NCBI GenBank assembly: GCA_947561585.1
Contig: CANNZV010003227.1
Span: 1 to 64,000 of the forward strand
DNA: 64,000 bases
DNA from: Caprella mutica
Lineage: Eukaryota; Arthropoda; Malacostraca; Amphipoda; Caprellidae
Reading direction: 5' to 3'
Part shown: positions 53,701-61,767 of the stretch, in pieces
How the letters are laid out: each line of letters starts with the position of its first letter
How positions within the stretch are numbered: the stretch's first letter is position 1
The notes under the pieces: model-generated
Seen by the model: only the letters and a program-made list of their open reading frames with translations
Database searches by the model: none
Told to the model about the DNA's origin: nothing
Position numbers and translations under genes: made by a program

Positions 53701-56417
53701 ATTCATTATTATAAATTAGTTTGTTAGTTATCCGCTTAAGAAGACCATGATTGTCCTGGTCGCAATAAACGGCTTTTTTTACTACAAAAAGCAAAATAAC
53801 AATATCGCGTAAAGCTATTTCAGATATCGTAATATGACCATTATGTATAAATAATGTTCATATGTTACTATTATATATGTATATTTCCATATAAGAATAC
53901 CGCAAAGTTGCCGACCAGTAACCGCGATCTGGGGTCATTAAAGAACAATTTAGTTAAATAATTTAGATAAGTACAACCTCATATATATATATTTATTTCT
54001 ACAAGAAACCTATTTTGCCATTAGTAGGTACTACTACGAGGAAGTAGTATATTGTATATTTATATTTATTTCGCTATATATATAGTAAAGTAAATATAGT
54101 GTATACCTTCTAATTTAAAGCACATAATTACATAAGATGTAAATAATGTATGCATCAATCAATGCTGTCATGTTTAATTCATATTTAAATGTTTTTATAT
54201 CACCACTAATAGATCTATAGTAATATAGTTACTGTAAATATATAGTTGCTATACTGTATAGTTATTTGTCATTGAGATATTGTGTAGGAATTATTTATTA
54301 GTACTTAATAATAATTATAGCAGGATTTAAAATGATATCACAACTTTTATTGCAAGTAAATATTAGTACGGTACAATTTATAGGTGTAGATTTATTAATT
54401 TATTCAGAGTGTCCTGTAATACTAGAATTATACTTTTAAATAATTATACCTGTAAATATTTATATTAACTTTATCAATTATCTATAGAAAATGTTTTTTA
54501 ATAAATAGAGTATTTAAAATATTAACATTATAGGTAGTAAAGTTTGTTTTGTTTTAACTTTTAAATTAGTAAAATATTAACATATAATAATGATATGCAG
54601 AACATATATAAATGAAAATGTTAACTACTAATTAATCGATTGGTTGTAGGGTAAGTTCCGAATTATCGGACGGTTCAACATTATCGACCATAAAAGAAAA
54701 AGAAAAATAATGATTATTTGACATTTATTTTATATCCATGATACCTGCAGGTATCATGGATACCAACTAAAATATAAACAATGATTATTATACAGTGTTC
54801 TTATATGATCGTTAATGTGAAAGCGTCCATAATTCGGAACTTAGGTACCATACTCGAAATATATATATTATATAAGGAAAAAAAATTGCAAAACCCACAA
54901 CATTTAAAATAATTTTAAGATAAAACGAATCGTAAAAAGGATTCTGGTAGTTTTCCGAAACAGAGGTTTACTGTAGATATAAATTTTATATAATCAAATA
55001 TCTAACCATTTAATTTGAATTATTAAAATTAATTTCATTTACTTAAATATTTGTATTGCATGTTGATAAAAAAATTGGAGCAATAATTGTTGCAGGTGAA
55101 GTACATTTTCAACTTGTTAAAAAGAATTAGAATTGAATTTTTAAAATAGTTTTGTTTCCATTTAACTAAATTAAGCTTTGGTAGTAATATACTACCTAGA
55201 AATAATTACGAATATATTAAAGAAAAAATATATACAAATATGAATAAATTAAATAAATAAAAAACTAGACTATGTTTTTTTTTGAAATGGTTCCCCCATA
55301 TACAGGGGAATATATGCATTATTGATAGATTTTCAAAATACCAAATTATTTTAGTTTATTTAGTACATATTTAAAAGTTATTCTTCAAATTTAATAACAC
55401 ATTTTTACCAAAAATTCAATGAATTTCCCTTTAGTAAAATATTAACGGATACAGATTTTCCCCAATTAAATATATATCAATAGTCATAATTACTAGTTGG
55501 CTAATTTTAAATGAATGCATACTCTTTAATCTTGAAGTAGATAGATATTTTTTAATTAAGGTAATAAATCAATATTCTTATCCTGTACCAATCGAGTTAA
55601 AAAGTGTGTAAAATGTTTAAAATGACCGATACCAATGCAGTTCAATAACTGCTTTATTAGTTATTGAAAAGATATTATTATCTACGGAACAGTGCTTCTT
55701 GATCCAGTGGTTCTTGAAGTGGGGGTGCGCGGCACCCCTTTGGGGCCTGTATTGTTTATAGGGGTGCCTGGGATAGCTGTTTTATATGCTACTTATAAGA
55801 TAGGTTCTTGCATTAACATTAAATCCTCAATATTTATAGTAACCAAATGTATTATAATTGTATCTTTTCAATCTATTTCAATACAATGCTCAGGGGGTGC
55901 CTGAGAAAAGCAAGGGGTGTGCGAGAGAAATACTTCAAGAACCTCTGACTTCACTTGAAATATGAAAGAATTAATGATACTGTTAATGTTATAAATAAAA
56001 GTAAATAATTCAAAGCGGTTAAACTGAAAATGTTGCAGGAAAGTAAGAAGCCTAACCAGTGAAAAAAAACAAAAACTACAATTACTCAGTACCCCATGAA
56101 AGATTTATATTACCCTGGTTAGGGCAATGAATTAATATCCCACCTATAAGTTATTATAAATATATAAATGATTAGCTATAAACATAGGGTAGTTTATAAA
56201 GAAGCACTGGAGTTAATTATAGAATGACGTACCTGTAGAAATCTGTTTTGCAGTATATCTTGTCGTCCCGACTGAAACATTTGTCTGTTAGGGATGCCCC
56301 GCATTCGAAACACCGAACACATTCGGAGTGCCATGCCTTGTCCAGAACCGTGACTAGGAACTTGCCCGTGATGGGCTTGTTACACAAAGCGCAGTTAACT
56401 ATCATGTTTCCGATCAT
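38699..56417 (-). CDS. Lim1: Lim1 (Lhx1/5-class) LIM-homeodomain transcription factor, complete, 7 coding exons
   Basis: Nuclear sequence-specific transcription factor; in animals Lhx1/5 proteins pattern head, neural and appendage tissue and bind LDB/Chip co-factors through their LIM domains (family knowledge). Joining 56417-56233, 47734-47514, 47185-46905, 46641-46477, 39446-39236, 39121-38957 and 38748-38699 gives one open frame of about 425 residues with GT/AG at every intron and matching phases. Domains: LIM1 about residues 9-59, LIM2 about 68-122, acidic Ser/Thr/Pro-rich linker 137-229, homeodomain 239-298 starting [14 protein letters not shown] and containing [14 protein letters not shown], then a Pro/Gly/Met/Phe-rich tail ending EILAW. 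The length is close to the usual roughly 400 residues of Lhx1/5. Intron sizes are about 8.5 kb, 328, 263, 7.0 kb, 114 and 208 bp. Oddity: homeodomain position 52 is Lys, where Lhx1/5 proteins usually have Arg. Start: M1 (56417) or M5 (56405); an in-frame stop lies about 90 bp upstream with no ATG between. Confidence 0.93.
38957..39121 (-). CDS. Lim1: Lim1 exon 6: Pro/Gly/Met-rich C-terminal region
   Basis: Acceptor ttcctgttcag|tg and donor gga a|gtgagt. Encodes [46 protein letters not shown] and SSLQG. This is low-complexity, probably transactivation-type sequence as in other Lhx1/5 tails. Intron 5 upstream is only 114 bp. Confidence 0.88.
39236..39446 (-). CDS. Lim1: Lim1 exon 5: recognition helix and start of C-terminal region
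   Basis: Acceptor ttcgccag|gt. The exon opens with [14 protein letters not shown]: the recognition helix with Trp48, Phe49, Gln50 and Asn51. It then continues [17 protein letters not shown] and a Tyr/Phe/Pro/Gly-rich run ([26 protein letters not shown]). Of two overlapping donors, caa a|gtacgt is chosen: it leaves one base that makes Met with the next exon, and the alternative breaks the frame. Confidence 0.93.
39447..46476 (-). other. Lim1 intron 4 (about 7 kb), splitting the homeodomain
   Basis: Bounded by gtaaat and ttcgccag. No arrays or MITEs. GC-richer islands occur at about 41130-41330, 41690-41960 and 43010-43560, and a triplicated 20-bp motif lies at 44844-45294. Large introns of developmental regulators often carry enhancers, but nothing here proves one. 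Confidence 0.5.
44844..45294. promoter_or_regulatory. Three copies of a 20-bp motif in Lim1 intron 4
   Basis: ggtgacattgtgctacacag (44844-44863), ggtgacaatgtgctacatag (45065-45084) and, inverted, ccatgtagcacatagtcacc (about 45275-45294). They share ggtgac-n2-tgtgctaca in otherwise unrelated flanks, at intervals of about 221 and 210 bp. Candidate protein-binding sites; function unknown. Confidence 0.4.
46477..46641 (-). CDS. Lim1: Lim1 exon 4: homeodomain residues 1-46
   Basis: Acceptor ctccaaccag|gg and donor gtgcag|gtaaat. It encodes GDDDKGGNK and then the homeodomain start [12 protein letters not shown] through LPMRVVQ, covering helices 1 and 2 and the start of helix 3. The [12 protein letters not shown] segment is characteristic of the Lhx1/5 class. 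The intron falls between homeodomain residues 46 and 47, a common position in LIM-homeobox genes. Confidence 0.95.
46905..47185 (-). CDS. Lim1: Lim1 exon 3: acidic Ser/Thr/Pro-rich linker
   Basis: Acceptor aatctttcag|aa and donor gat|gtaagt. It encodes the low-complexity linker between LIM2 and the homeodomain. First comes a Met/Asp/Glu stretch ([13 protein letters not shown]), then repeated Pro-Thr ([13 protein letters not shown]), then an acidic tail ([17 protein letters not shown]). A VIVKEEDD segment resembles a SUMO-acceptor consensus (psi-K-x-E), by inference only. Phase 0 at its 3' end. Confidence 0.9.
47514..47734 (-). CDS. Lim1: Lim1 exon 2: LIM2 domain
   Basis: Acceptor ttcatttcag|g and donor cag|gtgaga. 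The exon begins by completing the split Arg, then reads [23 protein letters not shown] and FICRADY. It covers the second LIM zinc-binding module with all eight ligands visible (Cys-x2-Cys, His-x2-Cys, Cys-x2-Cys, Cys-x2-Asp). It ends in phase 1 after KTET. Confidence 0.94.
50440..51372. repeat. 26-29-bp tandem array with a palindromic gtatcastgatac core
   Basis: About 30 units of ttggcgtatcactgatacaa plus ggtat or ggtatatc. The core gtatcactgatac is a 13-bp palindrome apart from its central base. The first units alternate cac and cag centres, the rest are almost all cac. Spacers expand from gtattt to gtatatctt from left to right. Interrupted at 51172-51281 by a small palindromic element. Confidence 0.93.
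51172..51281. mobile_element. Small palindromic element (family 3) inserted in the array
   Basis: Bordered by cccagccagcaa and ttgcctggg, with inner arms attcctgagatattgaggga and tattccctgg-like mirror sequence including attcctgggatattccctta. It splits one array unit at ctgat|atac with an at dinucleotide on each side. A related piece is at 57299-57352. Confidence 0.7.
51885..52035. mobile_element. Palindromic MITE family 1, copy G (left end degraded)
   Basis: Centre tatccatgatacctgcaggt with its mirror at 51926-51960, then tatatgaccgaagatgtaaa and the right end accgataattcataactaac. The left terminal repeat is not recognisable. Confidence 0.65.
52410..52625. mobile_element. Palindromic MITE family 1, copy H (diverged)
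   Basis: Left end gggtaagttaggagttattg with cggttccacattttcgggca. Right end gaacagaccgataaatttgt then accc. The central palindrome is replaced by AT-rich sequence. Confidence 0.65.
52893..53034. repeat. 23-bp tandem repeat, about 6 copies
   Basis: Unit gatattatcatcgatatttt plus gtt. The first two units have atcaacgat and the later ones atcatcgat. The segment atcgat is itself palindromic. Confidence 0.92.
54648..54846. mobile_element. Palindromic MITE family 1, copy I
   Basis: Ends gggtaagttccgaattatcg and cataattcggaacttagg. Inner arms atcgaccata / atatgatcgttaatg. Near-perfect central palindrome on ctgcag at about 54733-54765. Confidence 0.8.
55705..55947. mobile_element. hAT-like non-autonomous element
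   Basis: Starts cagtggttcttgaagtgggg and ends acttcaagaacctctg, which reads cagaggttcttgaagt on the other strand: a 16-bp terminal inverted repeat with one mismatch. The cagtggtt start is typical of many hAT ends. Internal ggggtgcgcggcacccc and gggggtgcctgag extend the inverted structure. I see no convincing 8-bp target duplication. The 70-codon frame over it is incidental. Confidence 0.55.
56233..56417 (-). CDS. Lim1: Lim1 exon 1: start codon and LIM1 zinc-binding domain
   Basis: Encodes [16 protein letters not shown] and on to CKTDFYR. It carries the full LIM1 ligand set: Cys-x2-Cys, His-x2-Cys, Cys-x2-Cys and a final Cys-x2-Asp. The 3' end is ctacag|gtacgt, leaving AG of a split Arg codon completed by G from exon 2. 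M1 has a weak context. M5 (56405), with A at -3, aligns with the usual start just before the first LIM cysteine and may be the true start. Confidence 0.93.
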
Positions 56418-56639
56418 CTGAAGAAACTTCTGTTTTTTGAAGCCAAATTGGCAATTGTCAAAAATTCCAGAACCTGGAAATTCTGAAAAATGTTCTAAGA
56501 TTTTTTTCTATAGGCTGATTATTTAATATGATGCACTAGAGTTGGAATAGGTTTCTTAGGTCACTGAATATCACTGGAACAACCAGGAGAATATGCTGGA
56601 AGGTTTCGCTAACACTGCTTCTGTAGCACACGAGTCACA

Positions 56640-56810
56640 CTACCTCTCACCCGCTCTGACATTTCATACTGAGTGGCTTTAGGGTTGAAACCTGGGGGTG
56701 ATGAGAAGGTGGGTCTTACACTGGGCGGAGACTAAGCTAAGCCCCGCCCATAGGATCTCAATAGGCCTCCACTCCCATTGGTCGACGTAGACGAGAATCT
56801 TCAACTGTTT
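56640..56810 (-). promoter_or_regulatory. Candidate Lim1 promoter / 5' UTR region
   Basis: A GC-richer island in AT-rich DNA, about 220-390 bp upstream of the Lim1 start. It holds a CCAAT box (plus-strand attgg, 56777-56781), a GC box (ccccgccc, about 56742-56749) and a second gggcgg at 56723-56728. Also a plausible 5' UTR acceptor lies at about 56475-56480, so the true transcription start may be further up. Inferred from motifs and position only. Confidence 0.45.
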
Positions 56811-57298
56811 TGGGTTTTCAAAACCATTCTAGAAATCCGAAGGGAAATGAAGATTCTCGCAGATTATAACAGGATTGCACCTATAAAATCATTGAAATAA
56901 TAGCAATTACCTCGTGTAAAATCTCCGAATTTACTCCCTTTTCCTGCATTTTCCGATGACAAAATTTCAATCTGGATTGGAGAAGCATTTCATTTATAAT
57001 TTCTGTCTATATTAGTTCGGTGTGAAGGAATTTTCAAGGAGGGTGATCAAAATTGATTGCGTTTTTAGTTGCGATGACATAAGGAAGGTAGGGAAATCCT
57101 CCTGATAATTTTCTGCGGAAGATGCTGACTATTTTGGTTTTGCAAAACAAATTGCAGAAAGTTAACTATACGTTATGAATGTTATTGATCTCTATTGCTT
57201 TATTAGTTCTATAACACTTGTATGATTTTGGAACATAGTGAGAAATCTTATAATTAACAGTATATGGAAACAAAAAACATGGTCGTTTATCATTATTC

Positions 57299-57353
57299 AG
57301 GCAGTAATGATTTATTCCTGGGATATTAAGGGAATATCCTTAATATCCCAGAA
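57299..57353. mobile_element. Small palindromic element, family 3, partial copy
   Basis: caggcagtaatgatttattc then ctgggatattaagggaatat and ccttaatatcccag. This closely matches the reverse complement of 51172-51281 (ttgcctggg end), with the distal arm missing. Confidence 0.6.
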
Positions 57354-57686
57354 AAGACCAATTTTAAATAATTAGTTCTATCCTAGTATTTATGCGTACA
57401 TAAACACTAGTTTGAAATATTTCTTTGAAGCGTATCTGAGCTCCACATTCCAGCCATTGTTATCTAGGTACTTCACACCTAGATGGGATTGCCGTGCACC
57501 GTGCCGGGTGTATCGCGTCGTCGTCAACAGGTACCCGTGACCAAGTGTTAATGATAGCACACGAGTGCTGATCAGCTTCCCTATTGTTTTTAGATCCTAT
57601 TGACACCATTCACACTTGGCTCTTGAACTAATTCTAGATTTATTGTGTTTTCTCTCGGTGGATGGATCTGGACGTTGCAGTGCGAC

Positions 57687-58165
57687 TACCTATCTGTAAC
57701 GTCACCACTTTTTACTGTATCAGTCTGGGATATTATTGCCTACACACAATGTTGTTTATGATATGGGATAGATAATTGATTTTTATTCTTTTAGAAAGAA
57801 ATATGAGTAGTTACATTTAAAAGGCATCATTGCAGTTAGACTTCCTACCTAGCTATATGCTATCTGTAACGTCAACACTTTTTACTTTATCAGTCTGGGA
57901 TAATTGTATGTTACGATATTGTCTATACGCAATGTTGTCTATGATATCGAATAGATAATTGATTTTTATTCTTTTTTTGAAGAAATTATCCATACAAGTT
58001 ATATTTCAAAATATGTAATATACCTAACTATCTGTAACGTCACCACTTTTTACTATATCAGTCTGAGATAATTGTATACTATAACGGATGCTGACTGTTA
58101 ATTTTCACACTGCTGTCTATGATATCGAATAGGTAATTGATTTTTTATTTTTTTTTAAGTTCTAT
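57687..58165. repeat. About 170-bp unit in three diverged tandem copies
   Basis: Each copy has tatctgtaacgtcaccactt, ttttact, atcagtctgggata, then ttgtctatgatatcgaatag and ataattgatttttatt. Copies start near 57687, 57861 and 58030. The unit length is much longer than in the other arrays. Confidence 0.85.
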
Positions 58166-59498
58166 AAATAGTTAGTAGTTACATTGAAAGATGCATACAA
58201 TTAAAAAGAAATGATAAAAACCTGTTTCATAAACGTTGCATGTGGAACACAAAAATGTAGGTTATCTACAAATTTCCTATTGAAACTCTTTCAAACTATC
58301 GATTCAGGAACATATATACATCATGTATAGAATTTAGGACTAAGCTGTGTATTTCCGTACAAATAATTTTATATATTTCTTATATTTTATGGAATGACTA
58401 ATTAAGTTTCTGCATCTACCTATACACTGCATGAGTATAACCCACGTATTTTATCATTTGAAAAAAAAAAAAGATTAGATACCAAACACTAGATAAAAAG
58501 ACCAGATAAAATAAAATAATATTAGATTTCTAGAAAAGAGAAACCATATATTTCAAATGTACTCTTCGTTTTCATAATCCTAATTTTAGTTTTTTTCGCT
58601 TCTCTGATTTAAAAAAAATAATTATAGTAGATAAAATTATTTTCATTATGCTAAATGAAGTCAACCAATCAGCTAAGATTGACTCTTCTCCAACTTTTTA
58701 TTTCCAATTATTATGTAACTAATTAATAACTATCTAACAGTATAGTTCGGATCTATTTCCTTCTTGTTTTTAATGGAAAAATAGTGTCTTTGAAAAAAAG
58801 AGAAATCAATACTTAATTAATTCAGAAATATACGAAATCCTTATACGAAAGTCAAAGATAAGTGTTTACGAAATTATTTTTTGTCAGTTTACTAATTTCC
58901 CATTTCCATAAATAAACTAATTGTAATGCTTGCAAATATTTTAAAATTGGTAGGTGTACACAATTCCAAATGAAAGCAAATTATAAAACTGTGATTTGCG
59001 AAAGTAGCACAACATGCATATTGAAGATTTACTCGATAAAATATTATTTCCTAATCATAGTAACTTTCCTTTTAGTATGATATTGACATATATCTTTTCA
59101 AATATTTTTCTTATTAAACAATGTTTACCGTGTCGATCGTCGTAATCATTCTTGAAGTATGAGATGGGCATGTGAAACAACTGTGGGATACAGGTAGGCT
59201 GGAGTGAAGAATGGATGTAAGTTTGTCTCAGAATTATAAATAAATTTAAGTTACCTGTTTCTTCCCATGCTGAAAGGATGATAGTTAATCTCCAGTGAAC
59301 GGCTTTCGTTAACTGTAATCCCTTGAAATCTGAAGCTAATCCATGCTGCCGTCACTCAAACTTGACCCATCAATGACATAAATCATTTTTCATAGGTATA
59401 TGAAAAATTTAAACAATAGAGATAGTTTAAAATTTTGTAACGGTTTCTGAACAGCTTGTAAATTTTGAAAAAATCTTTCATTTTAAAGGTCATGTTCA
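58166..59498. other. AT-rich DNA upstream of Lim1, nothing recognised
   Basis: No array, MITE or coding signal seen; poly-A and poly-T runs only. Confidence 0.4.
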
Positions 59499-59710
59499 TC
59501 CACTTAGGGATGGACTCTTACGGTGAAGAACCTTCATACAATATCTATTTACAGTCAATACAAATAATATTCCACTAGGGATGAACTCTTACGGTGAAGA
59601 ACCTTCATACAATACCTAGTTACAGTCAGTACAAATAATATTTCCCTAGGGATGGAATCCTATGGCCAAGAACCTACATGAATATCTACTTTCTATCAGT
59701 TTATATTTTG
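59499..59710. repeat. Isolated diverged copies of the 71-bp satellite
   Basis: About 2.5 units: gggatggactcttacggtga, aagaaccttcatacaatat and ctatttacagtcaatacaaa, decaying to the right (gggatggaatcctatggcca). It lies about 2 kb left of the main array and is more diverged, so it may be an older seed. Confidence 0.9.
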
Positions 59711-61767
59711 GAAAATGTGGCAACCTCTTCTTCCTATTAGGATTAAGTATCTTCCTTATTGACTCATGAACAAATTAACAATGATCCTCTGTTGTATTTC
59801 GAAATCTCCTGTGTCCTAAGCCCGTTTTGTCTTTCTTGGGTATGACCAACTTTCGACATGAGCATTTGTTTGGTAAGGTCACTTTTCGTCTGTCTTTTCC
59901 TTAGAAAATGTGCGTTGTGTGAACGCCGAAAAAGAATGCATACATCAAAATCAAGTGTAACAGAGACATAATCTTGATGGATTGGCATTTTGGAATTCGT
60001 CAAAAATTTGACAAAGTGTGTTTTGGTATTTGGAAACAGTGCTTGTTACGCTTATTACTGGTAATGTGTGTGTGATTAGAGGAAATCCTTCATTAGTTAT
60101 GCTTGTAAGATTAATCTTCTAGCAATTCTGATCGTTGAGGGTTCTGTTAGTATTTTATTTTGAATTTGACTACTTCGCTTATCACTTCATACTATTATTT
60201 TTCTAATTACTGCAATGCAAAATCCAAATCTCAATATGCATATCTATATCTTTCGATATGTGATCACTGCTTTGATTTTTTAAATCCTAACTGTGCGATT
60301 TCACAGAATATTACGTAAGAGGTATAAAACTTGTACCGACAATTTCTAATAGTACAATAATTATGATTCACAAAACTCTATGTTGTTGAAGCATTAATTT
60401 ACCATAGTGTTAGGTAATATCAAAAGTAGCTACGTTTATTTTTAAAATTAAATCCACTCATTCATATGATGAAAGAACGAAGATTTAAAGTAATTTAGTA
60501 CTACCTAGTGTATTCCTTGCTGGTATTGGTCAACTTCATTCAATAAAATATTGAAAATACAAACTATAGATTTGTTACAGTTATACCAAAGTATTTAGAC
60601 TATAATAAATCTACATGCATGTTAAAAGTAGGTTCCATTCTGCAAAATAAAAAAATCGGAAGAAATTTGGAAATTTTAGCTATCTCCAATTTTCTAAAGC
60701 TGCTCTGTGTGTCCCGAACACAAGAGGTGTTCTTAGATGCCGGTAGGCTCAAAACAGAAGAAAGATGGTCAGGTGAGGTGTGTTTGGAGACATACCAGTC
60801 GTCATGACTGACTAATTTTCAACAATGAATATTAATTAAATGAGACAATAGTGTTCTAGAGAGGTCATCACGAATAATGATTTATGTGTGTTGTCCTGTG
60901 TTTCTGGGTGTCAGCCTATTATCCTCCACATTAACGGGATTTTCTATTTTCTTTTTTTTTTGTGAATGACAAGTGGAGTCACTTCACACGGTGATAAATA
61001 CTCGTTCGCATAGATTAATGTTTTGACATGATTTTATATGTTCGATATCAATATTATCTGTTCTATACCTAATTATTTGACAGTTATAGTAAACGAAATT
61101 AGATTCAAACTGGAGATTACTGTATGACTTGAACCATAAAATATGAACTTGCGTGACCACCAATTAAACTGATTAGATGTAAAATTGATCATAACCTCAG
61201 TTAATGACGCATTGTCATTAATATATTTTAAGTTTTTTCTACCTATTACATTTCCGAAAATTTATGTATCATATACGTTATTATACATAAGTATATGTAG
61301 GTATGCTTACCTACTTTGGTAGACTAAAGATTTCAACTTCCGGTGAAACAATTTCTCATATTGGTTTTCATCTTCCAGCATCTATGAAAATCAAAATTCT
61401 TAAAAATACGTTTGATCATCACAAACATAGAAAAGTTCTCACGTATGTTTGACCAAAGGAGAACACACACGTGTTCACCTGATGTTCATATTAGTGTCCT
61501 ACCTAATCCCTTCAAAGGGACACAGGGTATAGGACTTAAGATGTTTGCTAATCTTAAGAAGATGATCACCATCACCCACCATCAAATCTAGAGCGATTAA
61601 TGGTAAATAAATAATATAGAAGTATCTGATTTTTTTAGAATTAGGAAGCAATATCAGTGATTTTGCTGATAGAAATATTTTGAACAGTTTGCGATTATTA
61701 CAGAACAATTTTTAGTAAAATTATAATAGAAGGTTTGGATATACTATACTAACTCGACTCTGTATGA
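59711..61767. other. Spacer between satellite blocks, no gene recognised
   Basis: Open frames of 62-79 codons on both strands have no family features. Confidence 0.4.

Larger units (their letters stand above)
47735..56232 (-). other. Lim1 intron 1 (about 8.5 kb)
   Basis: Bounded by ctacag|gtacgt and catttcag|g. The right half (50.4-56 kb) carries tandem arrays and MITE copies G-I; the left half (47.7-50.4 kb) does not. A GC-richer 200-bp patch at about 50095-50300 gives a 70-codon plus-strand frame with no recognisable product. Confidence 0.55.

Noticed and set aside
55692..55904. 70-codon plus-strand open frame
   Set aside because: Falls inside the hAT-like inverted-repeat element and is not conserved coding sequence.
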